A stretch of DNA of 29,249 nt, from contig JAZNWL010000023.1 in NCBI GenBank assembly GCA_045593325.1, positions 1 through 29,249 on the forward strand, given 5' to 3'. Position 1 is the first letter of the stretch, and every line of letters starts with the position of its first letter. The position numbers and the translations under genes were made by a program. The notes beneath the pieces were generated by a model. The model had not been told where the DNA came from. It searched no databases and worked only from the letters and a program-made list of their open reading frames with translations. Below are positions 15,413-23,578 of the stretch, piece by piece. Source of the DNA: UMGS1484 sp045593325. GTDB lineage: Bacteria > Bacillota > Clostridia > Oscillospirales > Acutalibacteraceae.

Positions 15413-16156
15413 ATGAGTTTGGTTTCGAAATTTCAGTTAGAATATACGTTGGTTGACAGCGATCAACCCGTTGTAACCGCCATAGTTGTTGCCGCAGGAA
15501 GCGGGAGCCGTATGGGAAGAGAAAAACAGTTGATGCCTCTTTTAGGAGTTCCTGTCCTTGCCAGAACGTTGACAGCCTTCGAACAATGCGATGCTGTCAG
15601 AGACATTATTGTTGTTACCAAAGAAGAAATGATTGCGGATGTTCAAAATCTGGTTGATACATACAACATAAAAAAAGTTACTGCTGTGGTCTCCGGTGGA
15701 AAGGAACGACAGGAATCGGTTGCTAATGGGCTTTCCCAAGTGTCTTTAGATACTGTTTATGTTGCCATTCACGATGGAGCACGTCCGTTAATTACACCTG
15801 ATGAAATTCAAAAAGTTATTACTGTGGCAGGTGAAACAGGGGCAGCTGCTCTGGCAGTTCCTGTTAAAGATACCATTAAGCGGGTGGATAGTAACGGAAA
15901 GATTATAGAAACCCCCCTTCGATCTTCTCTGATGGCCATGCAAACCCCACAGGTGTTTGATGTTTCTTTATATCATAAAGCCTTAGAAAATGCCACCGCT
16001 TTGGGGTTGGCGGTAACCGACGATTGTCAGATTTTAGAAGCGGCGGGATATCCTGTTTACACGGTGGAAGGCAGTTATCGCAACATAAAAATTACCACAC
16101 CTGACGACGTTGCCCTGGCAGAAGTTTTATTGGCGCAGGAGGAAAGAAATGATTAG
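15413..16156 (+). CDS. ispD: 2-C-methyl-D-erythritol 4-phosphate cytidylyltransferase
   Basis: IspD couples CTP to methylerythritol phosphate in the MEP pathway to isoprenoid precursors, which also supply the undecaprenyl carrier recycled by uppP. The 247-residue protein has the nucleotidyltransferase motif VVAAGSGSRMGREKQ, then VSGGKERQESV and HDGARPLIT, all diagnostic. The ATG at 15413 has AAGGAGAT at good distance. This start gives about 20 residues before the nucleotide loop, longer than in many IspD proteins. No alternative start with a ribosome site lies nearer the conserved region. It overlaps ispF by 8 bases. Confidence 0.96.
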   Translation: MSLVSKFQLEYTLVDSDQPVVTAIVVAAGSGSRMGREKQLMPLLGVPVLARTLTAFEQCDAVRDIIVVTKEEMIADVQNLVDTYNIKKVTAVVSGGKERQESVANGLSQVSLDTVYVAIHDGARPLITPDEIQKVITVAGETGAAALAVPVKDTIKRVDSNGKIIETPLRSSLMAMQTPQVFDVSLYHKALENATALGLAVTDDCQILEAAGYPVYTVEGSYRNIKITTPDDVALAEVLLAQEERND

Positions 16157-16625
16157 AATCGGACATGGCTATGATGTTCACCGTTTGGTGGAAAATCGCG
16201 ATTTGATTTTAGGTGGTGTAACCATTCCTTATGAAAAGGGATTGCTTGGTCATTCAGACGCAGACGTGTTGTTGCATGCAATTTCCGACAGTTTATTAGG
16301 TGCCGCTGGGTTAGGGGATATTGGCAAACATTTTCCTGATACCGACCCGAGATACAAAGGGGCAGATAGTCGGGTTTTGTTGCGCCACGTTGTTTCACTT
16401 CTCCAAAGTTATGGGTATAGCGTAGGCAATATTGATGCTACCGTTTTAGCGCAGCGTCCGAAATTGGCGGAATATATTCCCGTCATGAGAGAAAACATTG
16501 CTAAGGATTGCAATGTAGACAGTTCTGCAGTGAACGTAAAAGCCACCACAGAAGAAGGTCTTGGATTTACTGGGGAAAGCTTGGGAATTGCTTCTCATGC
16601 GGTTTGTATCATTTTGAAAAAATAA
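16149..16625 (+). CDS. ispF: 2-C-methyl-D-erythritol 2,4-cyclodiphosphate synthase
   Basis: IspF makes the cyclic diphosphate intermediate of the MEP pathway in the cytoplasm. The 158-residue length is typical for this homotrimeric enzyme. Metal ligands are visible: D9 and H11 in GHGYDVHRL, and H43 in DADVLLHAISD. The GLGFTGESLGIASHAV C-terminus is also conserved. The ATG at 16149 has AGGAGGAAAG upstream and lies inside the end of ispD. IspE is not in this window, so the pathway is split across loci. Confidence 0.97.
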   Translation: MIRIGHGYDVHRLVENRDLILGGVTIPYEKGLLGHSDADVLLHAISDSLLGAAGLGDIGKHFPDTDPRYKGADSRVLLRHVVSLLQSYGYSVGNIDATVLAQRPKLAEYIPVMRENIAKDCNVDSSAVNVKATTEEGLGFTGESLGIASHAVCIILKK

Positions 16626-16639
16626 CCTGTCCCCATTTA

Positions 16640-16679
16640 GTTTTCACTTCATAGAATGATATTGATACGAGGTGAAAAC
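16640..16679 (+). promoter_or_regulatory. Hairpin covering the DUF3343 ribosome binding site
   Basis: GTTTTCACTTC (16640-16650) can pair over 11 positions with GAGGTGAAAAC (16669-16679), with one G-U pair and an 18-base loop. The 3' arm contains the GAGGTG ribosome binding site, and the ATG follows at 16681. Pairing would hide the site from the ribosome. Confidence 0.45.
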
Positions 16680-16680
16680 A

Positions 16681-16902
16681 ATGAAACAAGAACGAATTTT
16701 AGTCAGTTCCATCACCTATGCCATCAAAGGCAGAGATTTACTTCGTTCCATGGGCTACAAAGCCTATATTGAACGGAGTAAAGGCCAATTAGAACATGGG
16801 TGTGGATACAGCATATATGTTACCCATGATACCGAAGGGGCAAAACGCATTTTAGAGCAGCATCATATCAGAATGTTGCCTTCGGGTGGTGGGTATGAAT
16901 AA
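16681..16902 (+). CDS. DUF3343 family protein (putative Se/S carrier-like)
   Basis: This small protein of 73 residues matches the DUF3343 group, often annotated as putative selenium/sulfur carrier-like proteins. It has a compact beta-alpha-beta pattern, with VSSITYAIKGRDLLRSMG at the start and a GCGYSIYV segment whose cysteine is the obvious candidate carrier residue. The ATG at 16681 has GAGGTG upstream; a GTG at 16672 lies inside that site and is rejected. The stop codon overlaps the ATG of the cysteine desulfurase by one base, so the two proteins are probably made together. A role in handing over sulfur or selenium is inferred from this pairing, not proven. Confidence 0.82.
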   Translation: MKQERILVSSITYAIKGRDLLRSMGYKAYIERSKGQLEHGCGYSIYVTHDTEGAKRILEQHHIRMLPSGGGYE

Positions 16903-18038
16903 TGGTCTATTTTGACAATGCAGCCACTACCTCTCCCAAACCGGATTCGGTGAGGGAGGCAGTGGCTTTTACTTTAAAAAATCTTTCGGTGAATCCTGGT
17001 CGAAGCAGTTACCACCGCGCTATAGAAGCATCCAAAGTTATGTATGATTGTCGCAAAGCGGCGGCGGATTTTTTTGGCTTTTCCCAACCTGAACGGGTCA
17101 TTTTCACCGGCAACTGCACCCATGCCATCAACACGGTAATAAAGGGGTTAAATTTAAAGAACGGAAACGTAGTCACTTCATCATTAGAGCACAATGCTGT
17201 GATGCGACCGTTGGAAAAATGTAAGAACCTCGGTTGTGAAATTCGCATTGCCGAGGTGTTTTTTGATGACCCATCTGCCACAGTACGTTCCTTTGCCAGG
17301 TTAATTGACGACCAAACAAAACTGGTGATTTGTTTACATGCTTCCAACGTTTGCGGCTTGGTTTTGCCCGTTGAACAAATCGGAAAACTTTGCAAAGACA
17401 GAAGAGTTCCCTTTGCTGTGGATGCCGCCCAGACAGCCGGTGTACTCCCAATAAACATGGAACAAATGAACATTGATTACTTGTGTTTGCCGGGCCATAA
17501 AGGCCTTTACGGCCCCATGGGCACAGGATTGCTGTTATGTGGCGGAAATTTGCCTAATACCTTAATGGAAGGGGGTACAGGGAATTTTTCCATTAGTCCT
17601 TTTCAGCCGGAAGAATTTCCCGAACGTTTAGAGAGTGGAACGGTAAATCTTCCGGGCATTGCGGGTTTGAAAGCGGGAATTGAGTTTGTAAAACAAAAAA
17701 CACCAAAGCGAATTCATGAATATGAAATGGGCCTCCTTCAAACGGCATATCAAGGTTTGAAAAATATTCGCCATATCACCCTGTATACTCCTTATCCCGA
17801 GCTGGAAAAATATACGTCGGTTTTGTCATTTAACATCAATAAAATGCACAGCATGCAAGCGGCAGAAAAATTAGCAGAAGGGGGATTTGCTTTGCGGGCG
17901 GGTCTTCATTGTGCTCCTAATGCTCATCGGCGTTTGGGAACCATTTCTTATGGAACAATACGAATGGCACCCTCGGTATTTAACAACAAAGGAGAGGTCA
18001 ATCGCTTTTTGCAATATGTATCCAAACTTTCGCGATAA
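16902..18038 (+). CDS. Cysteine desulfurase / selenocysteine lyase-like aminotransferase class V
   Basis: This 378-residue PLP enzyme is a class V aminotransferase of the cysteine desulfurase group. It starts MVYFDNAATT, the usual N-terminus. The PLP lysine is K200 in LPGHKGLYGP. A candidate catalytic cysteine is C337 in AGLHCAPNAHR, set in a short loop as in SufS/CsdA-like enzymes rather than the longer IscS loop. It would release sulfur (or selenium) from cysteine (or selenocysteine). It is coupled to the DUF3343 gene, which may accept the product. No iscU, sufU or selD is present in this window. It is the last gene of the operon, ending just before a strong terminator. Confidence 0.9.
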   Translation: MVYFDNAATTSPKPDSVREAVAFTLKNLSVNPGRSSYHRAIEASKVMYDCRKAAADFFGFSQPERVIFTGNCTHAINTVIKGLNLKNGNVVTSSLEHNAVMRPLEKCKNLGCEIRIAEVFFDDPSATVRSFARLIDDQTKLVICLHASNVCGLVLPVEQIGKLCKDRRVPFAVDAAQTAGVLPINMEQMNIDYLCLPGHKGLYGPMGTGLLLCGGNLPNTLMEGGTGNFSISPFQPEEFPERLESGTVNLPGIAGLKAGIEFVKQKTPKRIHEYEMGLLQTAYQGLKNIRHITLYTPYPELEKYTSVLSFNINKMHSMQAAEKLAEGGFALRAGLHCAPNAHRRLGTISYGTIRMAPSVFNNKGEVNRFLQYVSKLSR

Positions 18039-18041
18039 AAA

Positions 18042-18073
18042 AAGGTACTTACCATTCCATTGGTAAGTACCTT
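18042..18073. terminator. Bidirectional terminator between convergent operons
   Basis: A perfect 13-bp stem (18042-18054 with 18061-18073) closes on a 6-base loop. Reading minus, seven Ts follow it, a strong stop for dapB. Reading plus, the tail TTAAAATTTT is weaker but adequate for the desulfurase operon. Confidence 0.9.
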
Positions 18074-18079
18074 AAAATT

Positions 18080-18838
18080 TTAATTTTCTGAAACAACGTC
18101 AGACATATCGTACAAACGAGGAGGTTTATTTGCCAGGAACACTGCGGCTTTCACAGCGCCAACAGCAAAAACTTCCTTGGAATGGGCGGAATGGGAAAGG
18201 GTTACCACTTCGTCTTTTCCGGCGAAAATCACTTGATGTTCGCCAACAATGGTTCCACCGCGAATGGAATGTATTCCAATTTCATTGGCTTCCCGTTTTT
18301 GACGACGACTGTGACGGTCGTAAACAGGGACCATTTCTTTGTCTCTGCCTTCAATAGCAGCGTCTAATAACATGTTGGCTGTACCGGAAGGAGCGTCAAT
18401 TTTTTGGTTGTGATGGGCTTCCACAATTTCAATATCAGCCCGTTCACCTAACACTTGTGCGGCTTTTTTTACCAAAGCGGCTAACAAATTGATTCCCAGG
18501 GACATATTTCCAGAATAGAACAACGCAACCTTTTCAGCAGCTTTGTGTATGGTTTCTACCTGGCAACAACTCAGCCCCGTTGTGGCAATAACAGCGGGTA
18601 TTTGATGTTTCTGGCTGTATTCCAATAAACTACCCAAAACTGAAGGGTGAGAAAAATCAATAATAACATCAGCGGATTCCTGAATATCACTGAACGCATT
18701 GTAAACAGGGTAGGGACCACCATTGCAGGCTTGAAGATCAACCCCGGCAACGATTACGGCACCCTCTTGTTCATTCACCAATTTGGTAATTACTTGCCCC
18801 ATGTGGCCTTGACAGCCCGATAATATGATTTTTAACAT
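18080..18838 (-). CDS. dapB: 4-hydroxy-tetrahydrodipicolinate reductase
   Basis: DapB reduces the product of DapA to tetrahydrodipicolinate with NAD(P)H, in the diaminopimelate/lysine pathway. The 252-residue length is normal. The nucleotide-binding motif GCQGHMG is at 8-14. The DapB signature EAHHNQKIDAPSGT is at 140-153, with catalytic H142 and K146. It is the last gene of asd-dapA-dapB, 22 bases after dapA, and ends at the shared terminator. The intermediate made by DapA is also the precursor for SpoVFAB. Confidence 0.97.
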   Translation of the reverse strand: MLKIILSGCQGHMGQVITKLVNEQEGAVIVAGVDLQACNGGPYPVYNAFSDIQESADVIIDFSHPSVLGSLLEYSQKHQIPAVIATTGLSCCQVETIHKAAEKVALFYSGNMSLGINLLAALVKKAAQVLGERADIEIVEAHHNQKIDAPSGTANMLLDAAIEGRDKEMVPVYDRHSRRQKREANEIGIHSIRGGTIVGEHQVIFAGKDEVVTLSHSAHSKEVFAVGAVKAAVFLANKPPRLYDMSDVVSEN

Positions 18839-18860
18839 GTTTTACACATCCTGTAATAAA

Positions 18861-19748
18861 TTATAACATATCCGCTTCTGTTAAAAGGGAACGAATTTTT
18901 TCTTTGTTGGCAGAAGAAATTTTCCCAAGAGGCATACGACCAATGCCCACTGAAAGTCCAACTTGATTCATGGCTTCTTTCACGGGCATGGGATTAACGT
19001 CACAAAACATGGCATTCATTAAAGCAAGATATTGGTTTTGCAGAGCCATAGCTCCCCGGAAGTTTCCTGATAATGCCATATCGCAAAGGGAAGACATGAT
19101 TTGAGGACATAAATTGGAAAATACAGAAATAACGCCCTTGGCACCCATACTGATCATGGGGATGGTTTGATCATCGTTCCCTGAATAAATCTGAAGATCG
19201 TCTCCGCACAAAGCGATGGTTTTGGCAAGAGCAGAAATATCACCATTTGCTTCTTTGGTAGCGACAATATTAGGGTGTCTGCACAAAGCGGCGTACGTTT
19301 CGGGGAGAATATTCATCCCTGTTCGGGAAGGAACGTTATAAAGAATAATGGGTGTATGAACACGGTCGGCAATGTAATTATAGTGACGAATCAAACCCTC
19401 CTGAGAGGTTTTGTTGTAATACGGGGTCACCATCAACAAGGCGTCTGCCCCTAATTTCTCCGCTTCATGGGAAAGTTCCACAGTATATTCGGTATCATTA
19501 CTGCCGGTGCCTGCCACGACGGGAATGCGACCGGCAGTTGTCTCGATAATGGTTTGAATGACTTTTACATGTTCATCGTGCCGAAGGGTACTTTTTTCTC
19601 CTGTGGTTCCGCAAGCAATAATCGCTTTAGTTCCACCTGCGATTTGTAATTCCACCAAAGAACGGATTTTGTCATAATCAACCGAACCGTTTTCAGTAAA
19701 AGGGGTAACAAGGGCTGTACCTACACCGCAAAAAATAGGATCAGACAT
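18861..19748 (-). CDS. dapA: 4-hydroxy-tetrahydrodipicolinate synthase
   Basis: DapA condenses aspartate semialdehyde with pyruvate, the committed step to diaminopimelate, lysine and dipicolinate. The 295-residue TIM-barrel protein shows T48-T49 in CGTTGEKST, Y137 in LYNVPSRTG and the Schiff-base lysine K165 in ATKEANGD, all expected. It follows asd by 26 bases and precedes dapB, so pathway order and gene order agree. No lysine riboswitch is visible upstream of the operon. Confidence 0.97.
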   Translation of the reverse strand: MSDPIFCGVGTALVTPFTENGSVDYDKIRSLVELQIAGGTKAIIACGTTGEKSTLRHDEHVKVIQTIIETTAGRIPVVAGTGSNDTEYTVELSHEAEKLGADALLMVTPYYNKTSQEGLIRHYNYIADRVHTPIILYNVPSRTGMNILPETYAALCRHPNIVATKEANGDISALAKTIALCGDDLQIYSGNDDQTIPMISMGAKGVISVFSNLCPQIMSSLCDMALSGNFRGAMALQNQYLALMNAMFCDVNPMPVKEAMNQVGLSVGIGRMPLGKISSANKEKIRSLLTEADML

Positions 19749-19774
19749 TAAAAATCACTCCATGATCGGTATTT

Positions 19775-20854
19775 TTAGTCCATATATCCCTTGGCACAAA
19801 GAAGTTCAGCCAACAATACAGCACCACCGGCGGCGCCACGAAGAGTATTGTGGGACATACAAACAAATTTGTATTGATATTGGGTGTCTTCACGCAGACG
19901 ACCAATGGAAATTGCCATACCGTTTTCTAAATTACGATGTAATTTGATTTGGGGCATATTGTCCTCGGTGAAATAGTGAAGGAATTGTTTGGGAGCACTG
20001 GGCAATTCCAATTCCTGGGCAGGGCCTTTAAATTGTTCCCAAATAGCAAGGATTTGTTCCTTGGTGGGTTTCTTTTTGAAATCTACAAATACTGCGGCAG
20101 AGTGACCGTCACTAACAGGGACACGAATGCATTGCGCAGTAAAAGCAGGGGAGGTGGCGTTAACAATTCGATCCCCCTGGATGGTTCCCCAAATCTTCAG
20201 GGGTTCTTGTTCGGATTTTTCTTCTTCACCGCCAATATAGGGGATTACGTTGTCTACCATTTCAGGCCAACGTTCAAAGGTTTTCCCAGCACCGGAAATG
20301 GCTTGATAGGTGCAAACCAGAACACGTTCAGGTTCAAACTCATTCAAAGGATAAATGGCAGGTACGTAGGATTGCAAAGAACAGTTGGATTTTACAGCAA
20401 TAAAACCGCGTTTGGTGCCTAAACGTTTGCGTTGGGCAGGAATAATGTCAATATGGTCGGCGTTCAATTCGGGCACAACCATAGGAACGTCGGCGGTTTT
20501 ACGGTTAGCGCTGTTGTTGGAAACCACAGGGCATTCTAATTTAGCATATGCTTCTTCCAAAGCCAATATTTCAGCTTTGGGCATATTTACAGCACAGAAT
20601 ACGAAATCGACCATTTTTGCGATTTCTTCTTTTTGGGTTTCGGCATCAAAAACAGGCATATCTTTAACTTGTTCAGGCATTTCGTTGGTCATAGCCCAAC
20701 GGTCACCAACAGCTTCTTTATAAGTCTTTCCTGCAGAACGGCCACTGGCTGCCAATGCGGTAATATCGAACCAAGGATGGTCGTTGAGCAAAGTAATAAA
20801 CCGTTGGCCAACCATACCGGTTGCCCCTACAATACCTACTTTATATTTTTTCAT
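19775..20854 (-). CDS. asd: Aspartate-semialdehyde dehydrogenase
   Basis: Asd reduces aspartyl phosphate to aspartate semialdehyde, the branch point to lysine, threonine and methionine. The 359-residue protein has the NADP motif GATGMVGQRF at 10-19 and the catalytic C158 in KSNCSLQSYVPA. The DGHSAAVFV segment carries a conserved His. The version of the active-site motif and the length recall the archaeal/fungal-like branch of the family rather than the E. coli-like one; this is a motif-based impression. The ATG at 20854 has AGGAGGATC upstream. It is the first gene of the asd-dapA-dapB operon and diverges from queA. Confidence 0.95.
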   Translation of the reverse strand: MKKYKVGIVGATGMVGQRFITLLNDHPWFDITALAASGRSAGKTYKEAVGDRWAMTNEMPEQVKDMPVFDAETQKEEIAKMVDFVFCAVNMPKAEILALEEAYAKLECPVVSNNSANRKTADVPMVVPELNADHIDIIPAQRKRLGTKRGFIAVKSNCSLQSYVPAIYPLNEFEPERVLVCTYQAISGAGKTFERWPEMVDNVIPYIGGEEEKSEQEPLKIWGTIQGDRIVNATSPAFTAQCIRVPVSDGHSAAVFVDFKKKPTKEQILAIWEQFKGPAQELELPSAPKQFLHYFTEDNMPQIKLHRNLENGMAISIGRLREDTQYQYKFVCMSHNTLRGAAGGAVLLAELLCAKGYMD

Positions 20855-20876
20855 ATAGATCCTCCTAAATAAAGTA

Positions 20877-20905
20877 TTGTAATAATTCCAAAGATGTATT
20901 ATAAT
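20877..20905 (+). promoter_or_regulatory. SigA-like promoter for queA
   Basis: TTGTAA (20877-20882) and TATAAT (20900-20905) are 17 bases apart. The -10 lies in the palindrome TATTATAATA (20897-20906), so a mirrored TATAAT also faces asd. The asd side has only a poor -35 (TAAGTG at 20926-20921). The leader to queA is about 60 bases and I see no preQ1 riboswitch in it. Confidence 0.6.
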
Positions 20906-20971
20906 ATGAAATTATCAATGCACTTATCATACCATTTTTTGAAAACAATGTCAATAAAACTGAGGGAAAAC

Positions 20972-21994
20972 ATGAAGAAATCTGACTTTTTTTATCATCT
21001 ACCCACCGAATTGATCGCACAACATCCCTGCGAACAGAGGGATAATTCTTCTTTGATGGTTCTTAACCGTCAAACAGGCGAAATTACCCATGAGCATTTT
21101 TATGATTTACCTAAATATCTTCGGACGGGTGATTGCTTAATCATTAACGATACCAAAGTATTGCCTGCCAGAATTTACGGAGTAAAAATCCCCACCGGCG
21201 CAGTGGTGGAATTTCTGCTATTGAAACAGTTTCCTGACGGGGCTTGGGAATGTCTGGCAGGACCCGGAAAAAAAGCAAAACCCGGCGACCGTTTTTCCTT
21301 CGGCGAGGGATTGATGGAATGTACGGTAGAATCCATCGCTCAAGAAGGAAATAGGGTGATTCGGTTTGAATATGAAGGCAATTTTTATGAAATTCTGGAT
21401 AAAATAGGAACCATGCCTTTGCCTCCTTACATCACAGAAACACTGGAAGATCAATCCCGTTATCAAACAGTATACGCCCGTGAAATCGGTTCTGCCGCGG
21501 CTCCTACCGCAGGGCTTCACTTTACCGATGACGTGTTTACAGCGTTAAAAGAAAAAGGTGTTTCGGTGGGGCGGGTAACCCTTCACGTTGGCTTAGGCAC
21601 CTTCCGTCCCGTAAAAGAAGAGGAAATTGAAAACCACGTCATGCATTCGGAACATTACGAAATGCCGGAAGAAACTGCCCGGTTAATCCGTAAAACCAAG
21701 GAAAATGGCGGACGGGTGATTTGTGTTGGTACCACCAGTTGCCGTACCGTGGAAACCATTGCATCACAAGGGGACGTGAAAGCCCAAGAAGGATGGACAA
21801 GCATTTTTATATATCCCGGATATGAATTTTCCTGTATGGATGGTTTGGTAACCAATTTCCATTTGCCTGAAAGCACCTTGCTGATGTTGATTTCTGCCTT
21901 TGCAGGTTATGAAAACGTGATGAATGCCTATCGGGTTGCCGTTGAAAATCAGTATCGGTTTTTCAGTTTCGGTGATGCCATGTTGATACTATAA
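20972..21994 (+). CDS. queA: S-adenosylmethionine:tRNA ribosyltransferase-isomerase
   Basis: QueA adds the ribosyl part of SAM to preQ1-modified tRNA, giving epoxyqueuosine at wobble position 34. The 340-residue length is typical. Conserved segments include FFYHLPTELIAQHP at the start, TGDCLIINDTKVLPARIYG, AAPTAGLHFT, LHVGLGTFRPV, and VTNFHLPESTLLML near the end. The ATG at 20972 has GAGGG upstream. In-frame ATGs back to 20894 lack this and would run over the promoter. It is 11 bases before tgt, which carries out the preceding step. Confidence 0.96.
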   Translation: MKKSDFFYHLPTELIAQHPCEQRDNSSLMVLNRQTGEITHEHFYDLPKYLRTGDCLIINDTKVLPARIYGVKIPTGAVVEFLLLKQFPDGAWECLAGPGKKAKPGDRFSFGEGLMECTVESIAQEGNRVIRFEYEGNFYEILDKIGTMPLPPYITETLEDQSRYQTVYAREIGSAAAPTAGLHFTDDVFTALKEKGVSVGRVTLHVGLGTFRPVKEEEIENHVMHSEHYEMPEETARLIRKTKENGGRVICVGTTSCRTVETIASQGDVKAQEGWTSIFIYPGYEFSCMDGLVTNFHLPESTLLMLISAFAGYENVMNAYRVAVENQYRFFSFGDAMLIL

Positions 21995-22005
21995 GGAGAT
22001 AATGA

Positions 22006-23136
22006 ATGTATAAATTACTGACTACCGAAAACAAAGCCCGACGGGGTGAGTTTGTTACCCCTCATGGCACTGTGCAGACTCCTGCGTTTATGAACGTTGC
22101 CACCTGCGCTGCCATTAAAGGCGGTTTATCCGCTTACGATTTAAAAGATATTGATTGCCAGGTGATGCTTTCTAACACCTATCATCTTCATTTGCGTCCC
22201 ACAGATGCTGTTGTGAAGCAGTTGGGGGGACTTCATAAAATAACGGGGTGGGACGGCCCCATTTTGACTGATAGCGGTGGATTCCAGGTGTTTTCCTTGG
22301 CAAAACTTCGGAATATTAAAGAAGAAGGGGTTACCTTTCATTCCCATATCGACGGGCACAAGATTTTCATGGGGCCGGAAGAAAGCATGCAAATTCAGTC
22401 CAATTTAGGCTCTACCATCGCCATGGCTTTTGATGAATGTGTTGAAAACCCCGCTACCTACGATTATGCCAAACAATCGGCAGACCGTACCGTGCGTTGG
22501 TTAAAGCGGTGTAAAGCCGAGATGGATCGTCTTAACGCATTGCCAGATACCATTAACCCGCAACAAATGTTGTTCGGCATTAACCAAGGCTCCACTTATG
22601 ATGATATTCGTGTGGAACATATGAAAGAAATTGCCCGATTGGATTTGGACGGCTATGCCATTGGCGGTTTGGCAGTAGGGGAGACCGCTGAGGAAATGTA
22701 TCGGGTAATTGATGCGGTGGAACCTCACATGCCTAAAGATAAAATCCGCTATCTGATGGGAGTTGGTACACCTGCCAATATCATTGAAGCGGTCAGCCGT
22801 GGGGTGGATTTATTCGACTGTGTTATGCCCAGCCGGAATGCCCGACATGGTCATCTCTTCACTTCCAAAGGCATTGTGAATATCCACAACGCAAAATATA
22901 CACTGGACGAGTCTCCTTTGGATGAGAATTGCGGATGCCCCGTTTGTCGGAACTTTTCTAAAGCATACCTTCGCCATCTGTTTGCCGCAGGGGAAATGTT
23001 GGGGATGCGTTTAGCAGTAATTCACAATTTGTATTTTTATAATCACTTAATGGAAACCATTCGTGAGACAATAGAAAATCAAACCTTTACCGCCTGGAAA
23101 GATGAGGTTTTACCCATAATCAGTAAAAGAATTTAA
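22006..23136 (+). CDS. tgt: Queuine/preQ1 tRNA-guanine transglycosylase
   Basis: Tgt swaps guanine 34 for preQ1 in tRNAs with GUN anticodons. The 376-residue protein has the general base D89 in LTDSGGFQVFSL and the nucleophile D271 in DLFDCVMPSRNARHG. The zinc site is complete: C309, C311, C314 (NCGCPVC) and H340. It is preceded by AAGGAGATA. With queA it forms the queuosine pair of the classic queA-tgt-yajC cluster. Confidence 0.97.
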   Translation: MYKLLTTENKARRGEFVTPHGTVQTPAFMNVATCAAIKGGLSAYDLKDIDCQVMLSNTYHLHLRPTDAVVKQLGGLHKITGWDGPILTDSGGFQVFSLAKLRNIKEEGVTFHSHIDGHKIFMGPEESMQIQSNLGSTIAMAFDECVENPATYDYAKQSADRTVRWLKRCKAEMDRLNALPDTINPQQMLFGINQGSTYDDIRVEHMKEIARLDLDGYAIGGLAVGETAEEMYRVIDAVEPHMPKDKIRYLMGVGTPANIIEAVSRGVDLFDCVMPSRNARHGHLFTSKGIVNIHNAKYTLDESPLDENCGCPVCRNFSKAYLRHLFAAGEMLGMRLAVIHNLYFYNHLMETIRETIENQTFTAWKDEVLPIISKRI

Positions 23137-23163
23137 TATTTTTCAAAATTATGGAAATAACCC

Positions 23164-23192
23164 TTGAATTTTTTGGCAATACCAAGTATAAT
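23164..23192 (+). promoter_or_regulatory. SigA-like promoter before yajC
   Basis: TTGAAT (23164-23169) and TATAAT (23187-23192) are 17 bases apart, in the 90-base gap between tgt and yajC. It would allow yajC to be transcribed separately from queA-tgt. Confidence 0.55.
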
Positions 23193-23226
23193 GAATTGAA
23201 TTTATGTGAAAGAGGTAAAAAATCTT

Positions 23227-23511
23227 ATGACCGGTGGAAATTCTGCATTTTTAATCATTTATATCGTTGTTATCGTAGCTTTCTTCTATTTTGTTATGAT
23301 TCGACCTCAAAAGAAACGTCAAAAGAAAGAAGAAGCCATGCGCAACAACATTCAAGTTGGCGATGAAATTATCACCATTGCCGGTGTATACGGTCGCATT
23401 GTTGCTTTGAAAGAAGATTCCTTTATTCTGGAATCCGGTCCTGACCGTTCCAAACAAAGAATTGCTCGTTGGGCCATTCAACAAAATTTGACTGTTCACG
23501 AAGAACAATAA
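23227..23511 (+). CDS. yajC: Preprotein translocase accessory subunit YajC
   Basis: YajC is a small membrane protein associated with SecDF and the Sec translocon. This one has 94 residues, a single membrane helix near the N-terminus (about 8-27), then the basic RPQKKRQKKE stretch and the YajC domain with VGDEIITIAGVYGRIV. The ATG at 23227 has GAGG upstream; an in-frame start at 23206 precedes that site. It follows tgt as in many bacteria. secD and secF are not in the window. Confidence 0.93.
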   Translation: MTGGNSAFLIIYIVVIVAFFYFVMIRPQKKRQKKEEAMRNNIQVGDEIITIAGVYGRIVALKEDSFILESGPDRSKQRIARWAIQQNLTVHEEQ

Positions 23512-23578
23512 ACTTGTCATATCAATTTGTCCCTCTGAATATGCTTTTTTATAAAGTATATTCGGGGGGATGTTTTAT

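Noticed and set aside
16640..16660. SigK/SigE-like -10 (CATAGAATG) before the DUF3343 gene
   Set aside because: No matching -35 element lies at the required distance, and the genes around it are housekeeping genes in an operon.
17009..17473. 154-codon minus-strand frame opposite the cysteine desulfurase gene
   Set aside because: It is fully inside a gene with intact catalytic motifs, and its translation resembles no family.
19949..20422. 157-codon plus-strand frame opposite asd
   Set aside because: Shadow of asd; there is no start signal and the translation is not protein-like.
20855..20971. Possible lysine riboswitch before asd or preQ1 riboswitch before queA
   Set aside because: The whole gap is about 117 bases, too short for a lysine riboswitch, and I see no preQ1 aptamer pattern.
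23537..23563. Imperfect hairpin after yajC (GAATAT...ATATTC) as a terminator
   Set aside because: The stem is AT-rich with a mismatch, and the following bases are Gs that form the next ribosome site rather than a T-run.
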